From assembly GCA_022828595.1 (NCBI GenBank), contig JAKGHH010000008.1, positions 4,028,728 through 4,092,727 of the forward strand: a DNA stretch of 64,000 nucleotides. The letters are read 5' to 3'. The notes below the pieces were generated by a model. The model saw only the letters and a list, made by a program, of their open reading frames with translations, searched no databases and was not told the origin of the DNA. This DNA is from Nelumbo lutea (Eukaryota; Streptophyta; Magnoliopsida; Proteales; Nelumbonaceae). The translations under genes and the position numbers were made by a program. Within the stretch, counting starts at the first letter, position 1; each line of letters starts with the position of its first letter. Shown piece after piece: positions 60,179 to 64,000 of this stretch.

Positions 60179-61808
60179 GCAGGGGATCCCAAAGGAGAAG
60201 AAAAGAGATACCAACCTTGCGGCAGTCGTAGCCCTTCATCCATTGTATTCTTGAAAGGGCTGTCAACGATTCGGGTCTGCAGGAGGGGCCTGAGCAGACC
60301 AAGCCAATTATCAAGGTTCTGGTTCAATGTTTATACCAGAATTGATAATTGGTTCGGTTGTTGTTCCCACACCCCAAAACCGGTTCATACCCAAATCCGT
60401 TTATTTTTTTTGGCATCTTTAGAATTTCCTAAATTATCTAATAATCATTATCATACCAAAAGTTTAAAGCGTCAAATATGATAAATACATACATAGGGGT
60501 GTTCAGCATTCTAACATATAAACAATTTATAAATTTTCTATCAATTTTATTTACTTTATAATATCAAGTTTTATATTCTCTGTTAACTTTTAAATAGAAA
60601 AAAACGGTTTTAAGTTTAATTTGTTCGTCTTTTCTCCAATGTGATTGTTTAAACAAACTTTTACGTTGACAGTGACGGTTTTGGGTATAAGTATATGTCC
60701 CGGTTAGGGATCGGTTCGGGAGTGCTTCGACCTAGATCTGACCCGAACCCCACCCGTTGACAGCCCTCTCTCCAACAGCAGCAAACTTCCATTCGAGCCA
60801 CCACATAAAGCAAGATGAGGAGAGATACAATCAGTCACTAATCAAATGGAACGAAAAGAAAACGCAAGTTCATTGAACATGGACTTGTCTTATACTCACA
60901 TCATTATCAAGAGCCAGAAGTAATGATAAGTCACCTGATTGGACAAGTCCTTCCGCAAAGTAGCAACACCGCGAGCAATCCTAAAGTGCACATATAACAC
61001 AATCGAATTAGTAACCCACACAACCACAAGAGAACCATGAATGTAGCGAGAAGTGAGATGCTTACAACGAAGAGCGGATTGGATTTTTCGTAGTAATGCC
61101 GTAAGAGGTTGCGTAGCAGTCCCGCAATTCCTGCATTCCAGGTCCCGGAACACATCAGAACCATGGAGGTTATTGCAACCACCACAACAAGAAAACAATG
61201 TCTCCAAAAATTATAAAAGCTTGGGTTGGTGGCATATTATAGCATGGAAATACCTGTGCCACTTCCGAATCCGTTGTCATATCTGAGCCCCGTTTGCGCG
61301 CCCACGACGATCACCTGTCAATAACATTGAGTCAGAAATGGGTGGGGAAGGAAAAATCCAAGAAGTGAAGAGAGAGAGGAAGGAGGTTATGGTGGCTCAT
61401 TCTGGAATCCAGCGTATGAGAGGCCATGGCTCTCATCATCTCTGGATCAAAAGATTGAATCATATCTGCCAGATGCAATAAAGCAGAAGTCCCAATGCCT
61501 GAAGATGTCCAGATGAGTTTAGAAAAACAAGAAAGGTTATAAGGGCATCATCGACAATAAAGAAATTGCAAATTTGAAAAAAGTGTTAGCATATACAAGC
61601 AACGGCGACTTACAGGATCGCAGTCGTTGCTGAAACCACACTAGGCGGCGCGAGCTGCTAATAACGCACCTGCAATGACAAGTTCGAAATTGGTTTATAG
61701 ATATTTATTCATCTGTGCTAGTACAAAATCAACATCGTACGAGAGAATCATATGCTACCATAGAAAAAGATTGAAGATTCAGTTTGGGTTGAAGGGTCAG
61801 TACCTAGA
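60179..61808 (-). repeat. Array unit 10 (B-marker)
   Basis: 1,630 bp, nearly identical to unit 8, with the SGTWNAGIAGLLRN variant. Confidence 0.9.
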
Positions 61809-63435
61809 GCAGCGGATCCCAAAGGAGAAGAAAAGAGATACCAACCTTGCTGCAGCCGTAGCCCTTCATCCATTGTATTCCTGAAAGGACTGTCAACGAT
61901 TCGGGTCTGCATGAGGGGCCTGAGCAGACCAAGCCAATTATAAAGGTTCTGGTTCCATGTTTATACCAGAATTGATAATTGGTTCGGTTGTTGTTCCCAC
62001 ACTCCAAAACCGGTTCATACCCAAATCCATTTATTTTGTTAGGCATCTTTAGAATATCCTACATTATCTTATAATCATTATCATACCATAAGTTTAAAGA
62101 GTCAAATATGATAAATACAAACATAGGGGTGTTCAACATTCTAAAATATAAACAATATAAAATTTTTTAATCAATTTTATTAAATTTATACTATCAAATT
62201 TTAAATTCTTTGTTAACGTTTAAATAGAAAAAAACGGTTTTAATTTTAATTTTTTCGGCTTTTATCCCATGCGGTTGTTTAAACTAACTTTTAAGTTAAC
62301 AGTGACGGTTTTGGGAATACGAATATGTCCCGGTTTGGAATCGGTTCGGGAGTGCTTTGACCTACATCAGACCCGAACCACACCCGTTGACAGCCCACTC
62401 TCCAATAGCAGCCAACTTCCATTCGAGCCACCACATGAAGCGAGAGGAGGAGAGATACAATCAGTCAGTAATCAAACGGATCGAAAAGAAAACGCAAGTT
62501 CATTGAACATGGAGTTGTCTTATACTCACATCGTTATCGAAAGCAGGAAGGAATGGAAAGTCACGTGATCGGACAAGTCCTTCCCCAAAGTAGCAGCCCG
62601 TGAGCAACTCTAAAGTGCACATATAACACAATTGAATTAGTAACCCACACAACCACAAGAGAACACTGAATGTAGCGAGAAGTGAGATGCTCACAACGAA
62701 GAGCGGATTGGATTTTTCGTAGTAATGCCGTAAGAGTTTGCGTAGCACTCCCGCATTTCCTGCATTCCTGGTCCCTAAACACATCAGAACAATGGAGGTT
62801 ATTGCAACCACCACAACAGGAAAACAATGTCTCCAAAAATGATAAAAGCTTGGATTGCTGGCATATTATAGCATGGAAATACCTGTGCCACTTCCGAATC
62901 CGTTGTCAAATCTGAGCCCCGTTTGCCCTCCCACGACGATCACCTGTCAATAACATTCAGTCAGAAATGGGTGGGGAAGGAAAAGTCCAAGAAGTGAAGA
63001 GAGAGAGGAAGGAGGTTATGGTGGCTCATTCTGGGCTCCAGCCTATGAGAGGCCACGGCTCGCATCATCTCTGGATCGGAAGCTTGAATCAAATCTGCTG
63101 AATGCAACAAAGCAGAAGTCCCAAAGCCTGAAGATGTCCAGAAGAGTTTAGAAAAAAAAAAGGTTAGAAGGGCAGCATCAACAATAAAGAAATTGCAAAT
63201 TTCAAAAATGTGTTAGCATATACAAGCAACGGCGACTAACAGGATCGCAGTCGTTGCTGAAACCACACTAGGCGGCGCGAGCTGCTAATAAAGCACCTCC
63301 AATGACAAGTTCGAAATTGGTTTATAGATATTTATTCATCTGTGCTAGTACAAAATCAACATCGTACGAGAGAATCATATGCTACAATAGCAAAAGATTG
63401 AAGATTGAGTTTGGGTTGAAGGGTCATTACCTAGA
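61809..63435 (-). repeat. Array unit 11 (A-marker)
   Basis: 1,627 bp, nearly identical to units 7 and 9. The RPN1 exon carries LGTRNAGNAGVLRK. Confidence 0.9.
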
Positions 63436-63900
63436 GCAGGGGATCCCAAAGGAGAAGAAAAGAGATACCAACCTTGCGGCAGTCGTAGCCCTTCATCCAT
63501 TGTATTCTTGAAAGGGCTGTCAACGATTCGGGTCTGCAGGAGGGGCCTGAGCAGACCAAGCCAATTATCAAGGTTCTGGTTCAATGTTTATACCAGAATT
63601 GATAATTGGTTCGCTTGTTGTTCCCACACCCCAAAACCGGTTCATACCCAAATCCGTTTATTTTTTTTGGCATCTTTAGAATTTCCTAAATTATCTAATA
63701 ATCATTATCATACCAAAAGTTTAAAGCGTCAAATATGATAAATACATACATAGGGGTGTTCAGCATTCTAACATATAAACAATTTATAAATTTTCTATCA
63801 ATTTTATTTACTTTATAATATCAAGTTTTATATTCTCTGTTAACTTTTAAATAGAAAAAAACGGTTTTAAGTTTAATTTGTTCGTCTTTTCTCCAATGTG
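63436..63900 (-). repeat. Array unit 12 (B-marker), cut by gap
   Basis: The first 465 bp of a B-type unit, matching 60179-60643, before the N run. Confidence 0.9.
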
Positions 63901-64000
63901 NNNNNNNNNNNNNNNNNNNNNNNNNNNNNNNNNNNNNNNNNNNNNNNNNNNNNNNNNNNNNNNNNNNNNNNNNNNNNNNNNNNNNNNNNNNNNNNNNNNN
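63901..64000. other. Assembly gap (100 N)
   Basis: The run of N lies inside the tandem array. The round size suggests a gap of unknown length. Confidence 0.98.

Larger units (their letters stand above)
35317..63900 (-). repeat. RPN1: Tandem array of about 1.6-kb units carrying RPN1 exon fragments
   Basis: The marker GCAG[C/G]GGATCCC recurs at 35401, 37011, 37724, 39300, 40903, 53677, 55287, 56917, 58551, 60179, 61809 and 63436. Spacing is 1,576-1,634 bp apart from one deleted unit (713 bp) and one unit holding an 11.1-kb transposon (1,624 bp without it). Every full unit has minus-strand relics of RPN1, the 26S proteasome base scaffold, in N-to-C order, plus about 0.6 kb non-coding DNA rich in GGTTCGGTT words. 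The left units are more diverged. From about 54,000 rightward, units alternate between two types with a 3,257-3,264 bp period. The array continues into the N run. Confidence 0.95.

Noticed and set aside
54374..63738. Many repeated small open frames (80-105 residues) in the array as possible new tandem gene family
   Set aside because: They recur only because the DNA repeats. Most run through intron and exon in the wrong frame, and the recognisable signal is fragmentary RPN1 on the minus strand.
35317..63900. CRISPR-like or centromeric satellite interpretation of the array
   Set aside because: The unit length (1.6 kb), gene-derived content and eukaryotic context rule out CRISPR. No evidence of centromere function is available from sequence alone.

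Overview
The window is nuclear DNA of a flowering plant. The evidence is plant-type LINEs and Copia LTR retrotransposons primed by initiator tRNA-Met, a TTTAGGG-type telo-box promoter, a plant myosin XI coiled-coil fragment, and large introns filled with transposons. The species cannot be fixed from the sequence. There is one clearly functional host gene; most of the rest is transposon-derived or pseudogenic.

Region 1 (about 1-24,000): the 5' part of MDN1 (midasin, the giant AAA+ ATPase of 60S ribosome maturation) lies on the minus strand. I assembled nine exons (23,463 down to 1,992) with GT-AG junctions and continuous phase. They encode the N-terminus through the first AAA+ module (Walker A in exon 6, Walker B in exon 8), about 500 residues; the rest lies left of the window. 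Its introns carry LINE remnants (1-1,490; 4,280-7,240; 16,440-17,895; 20,060-21,370), an LTR-complete Copia element in an 11.5-kb intron (8,020-13,483, TSD GGATG), and a TRIM-like repeat (19,534-20,050). The promoter has telo boxes and two site II motifs, the usual pair of plant ribosome-biogenesis genes.

Region 2 (about 24,000-35,316): intergenic DNA with a foldback element (24,887-25,058), a TIR element with internal minisatellite (26,893-27,716), a decayed LINE (28,840-31,100), and a broken myosin XI fragment (33,873-34,979) whose exon is split by a LINE 3' end.

Region 3 (about 35,317-63,900, running into an N gap): a head-to-tail array of about 1.6-kb units. Each unit carries decayed, collinear pieces of the 26S proteasome base subunit RPN1 on the minus strand plus about 0.6 kb of non-coding DNA. 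The right half is organised as an alternating A-B dimer of about 3.26 kb, so the array behaves like a gene-derived macrosatellite with higher-order repeats. One unit is interrupted by a minus-strand Copia element (42,089-53,233, TSD AAGTT), itself interrupted inside its reverse transcriptase by a plus-strand Copia element (43,253-48,989, TSD TACCT). This array is the most unusual structure in the window.
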